The translations under genes and the position numbers were made by a program. From an uncultured Bacteroidota bacterium (GTDB lineage: Bacteria; Bacteroidota; Bacteroidia; AKYH767-A; OLB10): a stretch of DNA of 64,000 nucleotides. Under the pieces are notes generated by a model. The model ran no database searches. It was not told the origin of the DNA and saw only the letters and a program-made list of their open reading frames with translations. The stretch is taken from contig CAIRUC010000068.1 in NCBI GenBank assembly GCA_903881665.1, positions 1 through 64,000 of the forward strand. The letters are read 5' to 3'. Shown piece after piece: positions 1-8,166 of the stretch (its first letter is position 1; each line of letters opens with the position of its first letter).

Positions 1-1129
1 ACTTATAATTCCTGATCCAGGCGATAGTTCAAGGTATTATTTATTTCACAGTTCAGTTGATGTATTGAGCAATGGAACTCAAAGACCTTTGCACTTTTAT
101 TATTCTGTTATAGATATGGATGCAGATAATGGATATGGAGACGTAATAAGCAAAAATAACATTCTAATTTCCGACACCTTAGCTGGAGGCAATATATTAG
201 CCTGCAAACATGCTAATGGCCGTGACTGGTGGGTGATAGAACCTGAGTTTAGAGCACCTGGTTATTACATTTTTTTGGTAACTCCCTCCGGCATTCAATT
301 AATCAACAAGCAAATAATTGGTCAGCGTTTAGGAAGTGATGGACAATCAAAATTTAGTTTAGATGGAACTAAGTATGCAAGATATGACGGGACGAATGGA
401 ATCGATATTTTTGATTTTGATCGTTGCACTGGTATTTTAAGTAATAATTTACATGCTTTAACTAATAGCAGTTCTGGAATAGGAATTAGCTTTTCGCCCA
501 ACGGTTCAAAGTTATATATCAGCGAATTGCTTCAATTAAGTCAAATAGATTTAAATGCCTCAAACATATTGGCTAGTAAAACTACTGTTGCTATTTGGGA
601 TTCTACTTATGCCCCGTTTGCTACTACTTTTTATTGTCAGCAACTGGCACCTGATGGTAAAATATATATAGCCACTACTAGTACAAACAACGTCATGCAT
701 ATTATTGATTCACCAGATAGTTTAGGATTAGCATGCAATGTAATTCAGCATGGTTTGCAATTACCTGTTCTTAATTCAGGTACAGTACCAAACCATCCTA
801 ATTATCATTTAGGGCCTGTTGTAGGAAGCATTTGCGATAGCCTAACGGTAGGCATAACCGAAAACAAAGTACAAAGTGCCAGCTTACGTTTAAACCCCAA
901 CCCCGCCACTAACCAAGTTTGGGTCAACTACAATTTCCCCAATAACAAAGATGGTTGGCTTGAGATCTATGATACCATGGGAAAGCTTGTCTTAAAACGT
1001 CGTTTGTATTGGAGCACTACTCAACTTTTAGTTTACTTAAATGAAATTAAAAGTAACGGAGTATTTGTTGCGAAAGTTTATGATGATAGTGGAATGTTTG
1101 TGAGTATTGAGAAATTGATAAAAGGGTGA
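1..1129 (+). CDS. T9SS-sorted surface protein, C-terminal part (5' end outside window)
   Basis: The reading frame is open from base 2, so the gene starts left of the window and only its last 375 or so codons are seen. The visible part looks like a beta-propeller or NHL-type repeat region: segments such as ISFSPNGSKLYIS and QLAPDGKIYIATT are typical of propeller blades. It ends in a type A T9SS sorting domain of about 80 residues, starting near LRLNPNPATNQVWVNY, with the usual IYDTMGKLV strand and a basic tail. The family pattern predicts export by Sec, then by the type IX system, and attachment to the outer surface. The ligand or enzyme activity is unknown. The next gene converges on it after about 57 bases. 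Confidence 0.75.
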   Translation, partial: LIIPDPGDSSRYYLFHSSVDVLSNGTQRPLHFYYSVIDMDADNGYGDVISKNNILISDTLAGGNILACKHANGRDWWVIEPEFRAPGYYIFLVTPSGIQLINKQIIGQRLGSDGQSKFSLDGTKYARYDGTNGIDIFDFDRCTGILSNNLHALTNSSSGIGISFSPNGSKLYISELLQLSQIDLNASNILASKTTVAIWDSTYAPFATTFYCQQLAPDGKIYIATTSTNNVMHIIDSPDSLGLACNVIQHGLQLPVLNSGTVPNHPNYHLGPVVGSICDSLTVGITENKVQSASLRLNPNPATNQVWVNYNFPNNKDGWLEIYDTMGKLVLKRRLYWSTTQLLVYLNEIKSNGVFVAKVYDDSGMFVSIEKLIKG

Positions 1130-1186
1130 TTTTTCATAGGATGCAAGAACATGACTCTGCATCTTTAATCTTGCTTCTTTCTTCCC

Positions 1187-3202
1187 CTATTGCAATTTCG
1201 CCAACCACAAACTAGCATTCATAAACAACTTCGAATGTGAGAAGCTTGTCCAACCCGGGAATAAATTATCTGCGGGATTTCCGGTGCCGTCATCCATTGG
1301 AGAGCTATCGGTTACAACAAAAACTCTTCCCGTTCCGTAAGTAGAAGTTGCGCACATTGCATGAGTAGAATTCTGAGTAAATCCTGTTTGCCAAATTAAT
1401 CCTTTTACATTCGCATTTGCGGTGGTATTTGTAGTGATGGTTGCTCCGTTATTAAATTCAAGTTGCGTAACAGCTCCTTCACTACCATTCAAAATTGTAT
1501 TGGTGGTCCAAGTAGAAAGTATATTACCGGATACTTCGGTAACATTTGTTAAATCGATGCTAAATCCGAAAGGATTACTTTGAATGCTATTGTTTGTCAT
1601 TAAATCATTCCAGATATCCGGCGAATCCCATCCATCATTATTACGATCAGAGATTGTATGATCCGCTATCATCATTAATCCTCCGCCATTATTTACAAAC
1701 TGAATGATTGCTGTTTTTTCTGCTGCCGTAAAAACAATATTGGGTTCATCAACTACAAATACATCATAGTTTGATAAGTCTTGTGCATTACTTGAATTAC
1801 CATAGGTTATACTTCCCGACGAAGGCAATGATTCAACAGTATGTCCTTTTTTTACCAACGCTATTCCCCACGACGATAAAGCGCCTGTCCAATATGTTTC
1901 TGATGTGGTAGATGTTATATTAGCTTGTGTAGGTGTAGGGAAACGAGGTACACTTGCATCTTGATCGATAACCCAATCGGCATTTCCCGATGTCTCTGCT
2001 TTTGTTGCATCAAACAAAAATTTCTTTGCAGTAGGCACGGCTGAAGTAATAGTAAAATTAATTCCGCTACTCGTGCCTCCACCCGGTGTCGGATTAAATA
2101 CAGTTACCGTTGCAGTTCCTGCTGTACTAATATTCGTTGCAGGAACAACAGCAGTTAATTGAGAAGCATTAACAAAAGTTGTTGTAAGTGCAGTGCCATT
2201 CCATTTTACGATTGAACCTGAGATGAAACTACCACCACTTACTGTTAATGTAAACGAACTTGATCCTGCGACAGCAGAAGAAGGATTAATTCCTGTTAAT
2301 ATGGGAGTTGGATTAACCGGGACAGAAATTGTAAATGTTATTCCGACGCTTGTGCCTCCACCCGGAGTCGGATTAAATACAGTTACCGTTGCACTTCCTG
2401 CTGTACTGATATTCGTTGCAGGAACAACAGCAGTTAATTGAGAAGCATTAACAAAAGTGGTTGTAAGTGCAGTGCCATTCCATTTTACAATTGATCCTGA
2501 GATGAAACTACTACCGCTTACTGTTAATGTAAACGAACTTGATCCTGCAACAGCAGAAGAAGGATTAATTCCTGTTATTGTTGGCGTAGGATTATTAGGA
2601 ATTGAATTATCGGGAACAGATAGATCGAGAGAAACAGAAGAAAAAGTAATTGGCAACTTACTCCATGTTTCAATTGAATTGCGATGATGGATCACCACAT
2701 AATAACTATTGCCGAGTGTGGCGGAAGGGAAAAGAAAACTTCCCGTTCCGTTTGTTGCCAGTACATTTTTTGTAGTATAGAGCAAAGCAAAAGGCGAAGT
2801 TGTGCTATGAAGTTCGACCGTAACGGAATCACAAACTGTTGGCAGAGAAGCCGGATCTAAAACTGCTTGTTGTATTCCTCCGCCTAAATAAAACCCTTGA
2901 ATAAATGCTTTTAAGTTTAAAGTATTAAAACAACTATTCACTGTTACCACAGTAGGAGCCGAAACTACGCCATCAACAGTTACGGTATAAGATCCCGAAT
3001 TAGTTGCAACAATACTTTGGGTTGTTGCTCCATTGCTCCACAAATAAGTTGAACCCGCAGAAGCTGTGAGAGTAACAGATCCACCTGTACAGAAAGTAGT
3101 TGGTCCCGAAGTAGTAATAGTAGGCGGCGACACACTAACTAATTTAATATCATCAATACGATATTGGGTTGTAGTACCATTTTGTTTAAACTGAATACTC
3201 AA
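1187..3202 (-). CDS. Secreted multidomain protein, C-terminal part after an in-frame TGA
   Basis: This is the downstream part of one secreted-protein gene. It is in the same frame as the 3236-3850 segment and separated from it only by a TGA codon at 3236-3238. The only start-like codon near its beginning is a TTG, and the first internal Met lies deep in the C-terminal domain, so independent translation is unlikely. In order it has the end of a beta-sandwich that began upstream (IQFKQNG, IDDIKL), an Ig/PKD-like segment (TFCTGGSVTLTASAG), a segment with GFYLGGGIQQAV, two nearly identical IPT/TIG domains, and a C-terminal domain of about 270 residues. That last domain has a Rossmann or amidotransferase-like look (NYDVFVVDEPN, FVNNGGGLMMIADH). 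No T9SS tail is visible. Function is unknown. Confidence 0.6.
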   Translation of the reverse strand: MSIQFKQNGTTTQYRIDDIKLVSVSPPTITTSGPTTFCTGGSVTLTASAGSTYLWSNGATTQSIVATNSGSYTVTVDGVVSAPTVVTVNSCFNTLNLKAFIQGFYLGGGIQQAVLDPASLPTVCDSVTVELHSTTSPFALLYTTKNVLATNGTGSFLFPSATLGNSYYVVIHHRNSIETWSKLPITFSSVSLDLSVPDNSIPNNPTPTITGINPSSAVAGSSSFTLTVSGSSFISGSIVKWNGTALTTTFVNASQLTAVVPATNISTAGSATVTVFNPTPGGGTSVGITFTISVPVNPTPILTGINPSSAVAGSSSFTLTVSGGSFISGSIVKWNGTALTTTFVNASQLTAVVPATNISTAGTATVTVFNPTPGGGTSSGINFTITSAVPTAKKFLFDATKAETSGNADWVIDQDASVPRFPTPTQANITSTTSETYWTGALSSWGIALVKKGHTVESLPSSGSITYGNSSNAQDLSNYDVFVVDEPNIVFTAAEKTAIIQFVNNGGGLMMIADHTISDRNNDGWDSPDIWNDLMTNNSIQSNPFGFSIDLTNVTEVSGNILSTWTTNTILNGSEGAVTQLEFNNGATITTNTTANANVKGLIWQTGFTQNSTHAMCATSTYGTGRVFVVTDSSPMDDGTGNPADNLFPGWTSFSHSKLFMNASLWLAKLQ
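2073..2597 (-). repeat. Tandem IPT/TIG domain duplication, 279-bp period
   Basis: Two copies of a 93-codon unit lie head to tail at about 2073-2318 and 2352-2597. By eye they differ at only about a dozen positions over roughly 245 bases. Both encode the TIG core (ITGINPSSAVAGSSSFTLTV in one). Similarity this high at DNA level points to recent duplication or gene conversion rather than old domain shuffling. Confidence 0.85.
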
Positions 3203-3235
3203 TGTAGCCGAAGCAGGAATTCCCGTAGTAATGGT

Positions 3236-3850
3236 TCAATAATTCCATATTGACCCTGCTGTTCCGTTACCTGTGGGTAATGCAGGAAACGTCAAGTTCG
3301 TATATGCGGTACCGTTAGCACTTACTTGCACTAGCAAGTCGCTACCATCGCCTGTTAAACTACTTTTATTGATACCGAATGAGAGTTGAAGGTTCGTCAA
3401 TCCGGAGGTATTGATTCCTGAAATGATAAAATTCTTACCTACGGTATTTGTAATAAAAACATTTCCCGACCCCGAAGCACCGGCATACCCAGTAGAAGGA
3501 GTAGTTGCTCTCACATCAGCCGAACCCGACATAGTGTATCCATCATTATCGAAACCATTGGCGGTCTCATAAACAGGAATTAATGTAGTGCCCGTCGGAG
3601 TACCCATTGATTCCGTAAAAACGGTGGTGCTTAATAACGCATTAACGCCGATTAATCCTTTCGGTAAAAAATCAAGCGAAGGGTTATAAGGGTTTTGATT
3701 TTCTGAAAGATTCATCCTGTCTAAATCGATTTTTGATTCAGATGAGGAAACCTTGTTATTATTCAAATATGGACTAAAAGCGTTTGAAGGATTTAATCCT
3801 ACAACGAAGGTTAATATTAGATATAGTACGCTTTTCTTAAGACGATTCAT
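3236..3850 (-). CDS. Secreted multidomain protein, N-terminal part ending at an in-frame TGA
   Basis: The gene starts at an ATG at 3850 with a clear signal peptide (MNRLKKSVLYLILTFVVG, cleavage probably after NAFS or nearby). A low-complexity linker follows, then a beta-sandwich of the type common in Bacteroidota secreted nucleases and adhesins (SGINTSGLTNLQLSFGINKS, DLLVQVSANGTAYTNL). Reading stops at TGA 3236-3238 right after SIWNY. The same frame continues with TITTGIPASATLSIQF, which is the expected next strand of the same domain. The break is therefore inside a domain. Either the gene is decayed by a nonsense change (TGG to TGA would do it), or there is a sequencing error, or the codon is read through. 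Counted as one gene it would be 888 codons, 1187-3850. Confidence 0.65.
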   Translation of the reverse strand: MNRLKKSVLYLILTFVVGLNPSNAFSPYLNNNKVSSSESKIDLDRMNLSENQNPYNPSLDFLPKGLIGVNALLSTTVFTESMGTPTGTTLIPVYETANGFDNDGYTMSGSADVRATTPSTGYAGASGSGNVFITNTVGKNFIISGINTSGLTNLQLSFGINKSSLTGDGSDLLVQVSANGTAYTNLTFPALPTGNGTAGSIWNY

Positions 3851-4030
3851 GATAGACTATTCGGAACTTGGGAAGTTACGGCGAGCAGAAAATTCTACCA
3901 TCACTATTTGGTCAAACGGGAAAAAATTGCAGCTAAACGAGGCTAAACAGCAGAATTTGTCAAGCAAAGGCCTTTCGACCTTAAAACATCACTGTAGAAT
4001 CGTTAAGAAATTGAGGCCCTCTAACCTACC

Positions 4031-5683
4031 CTATCCTGTATATTTCGCAACCAGCGGCATTCTTCTACCGCGTCCGAAAGACTTAGGAGATACTCTTATA
4101 ATTGGAGCGAACTGGAAGCGTTTCCATTCGTTATTATTTACCATTCGTAAAATGCGATGAACGAGGGTTGCATCGAAACCGGCTTCAATAATTTTATCGG
4201 GACCGTTAGCTTCTTCGATATACTTAAACAAAACAGCATCTAACACATCGTACTCGGGTAATGAATCGGCATCTTTTTGTCCGGGGCGCAACTCAGCAGA
4301 CGGTGCTTTATCAATAATATTCAACGGAATAATTTCTTTATCGCGATTAATATATCGCGCCAGCGCATACACCTCCACTTTATACAAATCACCAATAACA
4401 GATAATCCTCCGCACATATCGCCATAGAGCGTACCATAACCTACTGCCAACTCACTTTTATTAGAAGTATTCAGCAAGATATATCCGAATTTATTACTTA
4501 ACGCCATCACCAAGGTACCACGAATACGCGATTGAATATTTTCCTCCGCAACATTAAATGCAGTGCCTTTGAAATCGTTTTCGAGCGACGACATATAAGC
4601 ATTATATAGCGGAGCAATCGACAATAACTCACCTGAACAACCGAGGTTAGCGATTAATTTTTCGGAATCGGAAACAGAATGATCACTTGAAAATTCAGAA
4701 GGCATCATAACAGCATGCACATTCTCTTTTCCCAATGCTTCAACAGCGAGAACATTCACCACGGCAGAATCGATTCCGCCCGAGAGACCGAGGATAGCCT
4801 TTTTAAAGCCCATCTTTTGGAAGTAATCGCGAATACCCAAAACAAGTGCATCATGAATACGGCTCAATTTATCACCTGAATCGGCCGAAACGTGATCAAC
4901 AGTCGACATTATAATTGAACCATTCGACTCATTAAAATCGCAGATCGCAAAATCCTCAGCGAAATAAGACAACTCATGCATCACCTCCGCATTAGCATTC
5001 ACGACCATCGAACCACCATCGAAAATCAAATCGGTTTGCGCACCTGTTTGATTCACGTAAATAAGCGGAAGATTATACTCCTTCACATTCTTCAACAAAA
5101 TATTTCTACGCTCATCGGCATGCAAATAATGAAAAGGCGAAGCAGCGAGATTAATCATGATAGAAGGCTTCTCGCGAATCAACTCCTCCATAGGATATGA
5201 AGTATACAAAGGATCATCGTTCATATTCCACAAGTCCTCGCAAACCGTAAGCGCCACCTTCACTCCATTAATATCAACACAAGAAAAATCGCGATTCGAC
5301 TCAAACCAACGATACTCATCGAAGACATCATATGTAGGCAATAATGTTTTATTACGAATAGCGGCCACTTTACCATCGGCCAAAACAAAAGCCGAGTTAA
5401 ACAAATTCTTTCCCTTCGGATCGGCATTCGCCGAAGGAGCGCCGACGATAGCAGTAATACCGACACATTCTGAAGCGATAGCAGTTAATGCATCATTACA
5501 ACACTTGATAAAATAATTATAATCGAGGAAATCGAGAGCCGGGTAACCGCACACTGACAATTCAGAAAAAACCACCAAATTGGCGTTAAGGAATTTGGCA
5601 CGACGAATAGAATCAACAATTTTACCGGTATTGGCAGTAAAATCGCCAACATGATAATTCAACTGAGCTAAAGCAATCTTCAT
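4031..5683 (-). CDS. nadE: Glutamine-dependent NAD+ synthetase
   Basis: It makes NAD+ from nicotinic acid adenine dinucleotide, ATP and glutamine in the cytoplasm. The N-terminal nitrilase-type glutaminase domain shows the Glu-Lys-Cys triad in context: FSELSVCGYPALD, RNKTLLPTYDVFDEYRWF and LTVCEDLW. The C-terminal synthetase domain has the PP-loop LGLSGGIDSAV near residue 300 and the family motif NKSELAVGYGTLYGDMCGG. At 550 residues the length fits the two-domain family. I chose the ATG at 5683 because an earlier TTG lies inside the -7 promoter box. The gene ends about 180 bases before the broken secreted gene and seems to be transcribed alone. In other Bacteroidota nadE is also found near gldB, as here. 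Confidence 0.95.
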   Translation of the reverse strand: MKIALAQLNYHVGDFTANTGKIVDSIRRAKFLNANLVVFSELSVCGYPALDFLDYNYFIKCCNDALTAIASECVGITAIVGAPSANADPKGKNLFNSAFVLADGKVAAIRNKTLLPTYDVFDEYRWFESNRDFSCVDINGVKVALTVCEDLWNMNDDPLYTSYPMEELIREKPSIMINLAASPFHYLHADERRNILLKNVKEYNLPLIYVNQTGAQTDLIFDGGSMVVNANAEVMHELSYFAEDFAICDFNESNGSIIMSTVDHVSADSGDKLSRIHDALVLGIRDYFQKMGFKKAILGLSGGIDSAVVNVLAVEALGKENVHAVMMPSEFSSDHSVSDSEKLIANLGCSGELLSIAPLYNAYMSSLENDFKGTAFNVAEENIQSRIRGTLVMALSNKFGYILLNTSNKSELAVGYGTLYGDMCGGLSVIGDLYKVEVYALARYINRDKEIIPLNIIDKAPSAELRPGQKDADSLPEYDVLDAVLFKYIEEANGPDKIIEAGFDATLVHRILRMVNNNEWKRFQFAPIIRVSPKSFGRGRRMPLVAKYTG

Positions 5684-5689
5684 AGGAAG

Positions 5690-5697
5690 CAAAGTTA
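5690..5697 (-). promoter_or_regulatory. Promoter -7 element of nadE (TAACTTTG)
   Basis: The box matches the Bacteroidota consensus TAnnTTTG exactly and ends 6 bases before the nadE ATG, so the mRNA leader should be almost absent. Confidence 0.65.
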
Positions 5698-5724
5698 CAT
5701 ATCTTAGGAATACGGCTAAAACAA

Positions 5725-5756
5725 AAGAGGAAGGCCCAAAAACGAACCTTCCTCTT
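5725..5756 (-). terminator. Terminator of the outer-membrane barrel gene
   Basis: A perfect 10-bp inverted repeat (AAGAGGAAGG / CCTTCCTCTT) with a 12-base loop lies just downstream of the 5774-6436 gene. On the minus strand it is followed by a T-rich run. It separates this gene from nadE. Confidence 0.7.
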
Positions 5757-5773
5757 CAAATACAATTGAGCGA

Positions 5774-6436
5774 TTAAAACATAACCCCAATATTCAGGGC
5801 GAAATAATTAGAAATAACATTATTATTCGCCGGCAAAATAACTCCTGTATCATTCGCTTTTTTGGTTTTTAAAACATCAACGAAACCATTGTTAAATTCA
5901 AAAGAAGCCAAAAAAGTTGTACTACCAGAAATCGTGTATTCTGTACCGATAGCCACTAACATAGAGACATTCATAGTTCTAACATTCGCTTTTGAATCGA
6001 TATCGCTTTCTAAATCAGTATCCGCTTTTGCTTTAAGGTTAACACCTGGCACGAATCCAAATTGACCAAAATATCTAAACTTATTAAACTCCTTCGTTTT
6101 CATTTTAATGGAAATAGGCAATTCAACATACTGAAGATTCCATTTTGAAACAGAATCTTTTGTATTTAATGGATTCTTTTTGTTAAGAGAACCGCCACGA
6201 TAAGTCACTTGAACGCCTGAAGCAATAGCATAATTAGAAGAAAAGTTATATTCGCCGATGATGCCGTACGAAAACCCTAACTTTGAGCCGTCGCGAGTTA
6301 GTTCTTTCGAATCGGGTTTAAGCCAAGCCAAGGTTGGTGCAACTTTTAATCCGAAATGAAATTTCTGATCTTGAGCTTTAGTAATACCAACGCTTAAGCA
6401 AAATACTATAACTAATAATAAATTACGTTTGTTCAT
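5774..6436 (-). CDS. Outer-membrane beta-barrel protein, PorT-like family
   Basis: The 220-residue protein has a signal peptide (MNKRNLLLVIVFCLSVGITKAQ), then alternating amphipathic strands typical of an eight-stranded barrel (KFHFGLKVAPTLAWL, SYGIIGEYNFSSNYAIASGV, LQYVELPISIKMKT, FRYFGQFGFVPGVNL) and a C-terminal Phe (GVMF). This places it in the outer membrane. The pattern resembles the PorT / porin-family group, some of which serve T9SS. Lying head to head with gldB makes a gliding or secretion role possible, but that is inference. The ATG at 6436 overlaps the gldB start region. Confidence 0.75.
   Translation of the reverse strand: MNKRNLLLVIVFCLSVGITKAQDQKFHFGLKVAPTLAWLKPDSKELTRDGSKLGFSYGIIGEYNFSSNYAIASGVQVTYRGGSLNKKNPLNTKDSVSKWNLQYVELPISIKMKTKEFNKFRYFGQFGFVPGVNLKAKADTDLESDIDSKANVRTMNVSMLVAIGTEYTISGSTTFLASFEFNNGFVDVLKTKKANDTGVILPANNNVISNYFALNIGVMF
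6424..6431 (+). promoter_or_regulatory. Promoter -7 element of gldB (TACGTTTG)
   Basis: The box matches TAnnTTTG and lies inside the first codons of the divergent barrel gene. It ends 6 bases before the gldB ATG at 6438. Confidence 0.5.
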
Positions 6437-6437
6437 G

Positions 6438-7514
6438 ATGAATCGATTTTATACAACAAAATTAATGAAAATAACATTGCTACTCTTATTAGCAGTTAAT
6501 ATTAGTATACTACCAGGATGTAAATCGGATCCACATAAAAAAAATGCGCCAGCACCGATTGAGACTCCAAACATTCAACTCGAGCTTAAATTCGAGCGCT
6601 TCGACCAAGACCTATTTTCACATAATCAAATTGACAGTACAACGGTAAAGGCTTTGCGCAACAAGTACGGACAATTTTTCGATTTATGGTGTATTCGATT
6701 AGCAGGAATAACACCAGGTTACGGAGAGCAACCAAACTACAGCACAATTGCAAAAAACATGAACGAGTATATTCACGACAAATATATGCGTGAAATATAT
6801 GAAGAATCACAAAAGCAATACAAAGATGCAACCTTTATAAAATCTGAATCGGAAGAAGTATTTAAGCGCTATAGCAAATTATTTCCCGGCAAACCCATTC
6901 CTGAAATTATAACATATTTATCTCCCTTTGCCACTAACGTTACCACAACAGAAAGTGTATTAGGTGTTGGTCTGCATTTTTACCTAGGAGAAAAATACCA
7001 ATACTACACTACGTTAGATCTTCCATTGTATATGATAAAAAAGTTCAGAAAAGAATATATTATCAACGACATGATTAAAGGTTGGCTCGACAGTGAATAC
7101 TTAAATGACACGGTACAAAACTCATGTATCAACCAAATGGTTTATCAAGGTAAAGCACTTTATGCGCTTGAACTGTTAACACCTGAAAATGATGACACCA
7201 TAAAAATAGGATATAGTGCAAATCAATTGGAATGGGCATACTCAAACGAGGCTAAAATATGGGCCTTTTTCATTGAACAACAACTTCTGTTTAGCAACAA
7301 TGCCAAGCTCTATATGAAATTTATAAACGACGGAAATGGCACGAGCGGATTTCCTAAGGAAGCGCCCGCAAAATTAGGAGCCTTCATTGGTTGGCAGATT
7401 GTAAGAAGCTATATGAAAAAAAATAAAAACGTATCGGTATCCGACTTATTCAAAAATACGGATGCACAAGCTATTCTTTCGAAATCGGGATACAAACCAT
7501 TAAAAGCGAGTTAA
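6438..7514 (+). CDS. gldB: Gliding motility lipoprotein GldB
   Basis: GldB is an essential lipoprotein for gliding motility and type IX secretion in Flavobacterium. This protein has a lipoprotein signal with lipobox LPGC (ISILPGCKSD), and then a DUF2268-like helical body with the family features LKFERFDQDLF and LGVGLHFYLGEKY. The roughly 360-residue length fits. Start choice: ATG at 6438 sits 6 bases from a -7 box. ATG at 6465 (MKITLLLLLAVN) also gives a good signal peptide, and it would avoid overlap with the divergent gene. The gene leads an operon with the hydrolase at 7516 (1-base gap). No gldC lies next to it. Confidence 0.88.
   Translation: MNRFYTTKLMKITLLLLLAVNISILPGCKSDPHKKNAPAPIETPNIQLELKFERFDQDLFSHNQIDSTTVKALRNKYGQFFDLWCIRLAGITPGYGEQPNYSTIAKNMNEYIHDKYMREIYEESQKQYKDATFIKSESEEVFKRYSKLFPGKPIPEIITYLSPFATNVTTTESVLGVGLHFYLGEKYQYYTTLDLPLYMIKKFRKEYIINDMIKGWLDSEYLNDTVQNSCINQMVYQGKALYALELLTPENDDTIKIGYSANQLEWAYSNEAKIWAFFIEQQLLFSNNAKLYMKFINDGNGTSGFPKEAPAKLGAFIGWQIVRSYMKKNKNVSVSDLFKNTDAQAILSKSGYKPLKAS
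6457..6464 (-). promoter_or_regulatory. Promoter -7 element of the barrel gene (TAATTTTG)
   Basis: On the minus strand the box ends 20 bases before the ATG at 6436. It lies within the first codons of gldB if gldB starts at 6438, so the two promoters face each other and overlap. Confidence 0.5.
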
Positions 7515-7515
7515 G

Positions 7516-8160
7516 ATGTTATCAATAAAAAAGTTCACGTTTAATCCCTTCCAGGAAAACACATATATAATTTACGACGAAACGAAAGAATGTATTATTA
7601 TTGATCCAGGTTGTTATGATAAGTCAGAAAAACTAGCTCTTAGCAACTTTATCACTGAACAATCATTAAAACCTGTTTACTTATTAAACACACATTGTCA
7701 TTTAGATCATGTACTGGGAAACAGATATGTATTTGAACAATATCAACTAAAACCACGCATACACGAAAAAGAGGAAATGCTTTTAAATGCTGCGCAAGAA
7801 TATGGAAAGATGTATGGCATATTCATGGAAGGCTCTCCAGAACCAATCATTGACTTAGAAGCAAATACTGAAATAAAATTCGGCACTACCACACTCAAAA
7901 TCTTATTTACACCGGGTCATAGTCCGGGCAGTGTATGCTTTTACTCGGTTGCAGATGCCCAAATTATTGCAGGTGATGTACTGTTTAAACAAAGTATCGG
8001 GAGAACCGATTTGCCTGGTGGAAGTATGGAACAATTGATAGAAAGTATTCGAACACAATTATTGGAGTTAGACGATAACACTGAAATTCATCCTGGTCAC
8101 GGCGACAAAACTAGTATTGGATTTGAGCGTAACAACAACCCATTTATATTAAGCTATTAA
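7516..8160 (+). CDS. Metallo-beta-lactamase fold hydrolase, glyoxalase II-like
   Basis: This 214-residue protein has the full metal-binding set: HCHLDH (NTHCHLDHVLG), FTPGHSPGSVCF, AGDVLFKQSIGRTDL and the final HPGHGDKT. It belongs to the short YcbL/GloB-like group, which hydrolyses thioesters such as S-lactoylglutathione or similar thiol esters. No signal peptide is seen, so it should be cytoplasmic. It starts 1 base after the gldB stop and is followed 6 bases later by an unknown secreted protein, so the three genes are almost certainly co-transcribed. Substrate is not predictable from sequence. Confidence 0.88.
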   Translation: MLSIKKFTFNPFQENTYIIYDETKECIIIDPGCYDKSEKLALSNFITEQSLKPVYLLNTHCHLDHVLGNRYVFEQYQLKPRIHEKEEMLLNAAQEYGKMYGIFMEGSPEPIIDLEANTEIKFGTTTLKILFTPGHSPGSVCFYSVADAQIIAGDVLFKQSIGRTDLPGGSMEQLIESIRTQLLELDDNTEIHPGHGDKTSIGFERNNNPFILSY

Positions 8161-8166
8161 TCTTTC

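Noticed and set aside
1139..1164. Weak hairpin GATGCA / TGCATC between the first two converging genes
   Set aside because: A 6-bp stem with a 12-base loop and only three T residues is too weak to call a terminator.
2193..2687. Two plus-strand reading frames with similar products opposite the TIG repeats
   Set aside because: They are antisense images of the tandem repeat in the minus-strand gene, with no promoter or plausible protein fold.
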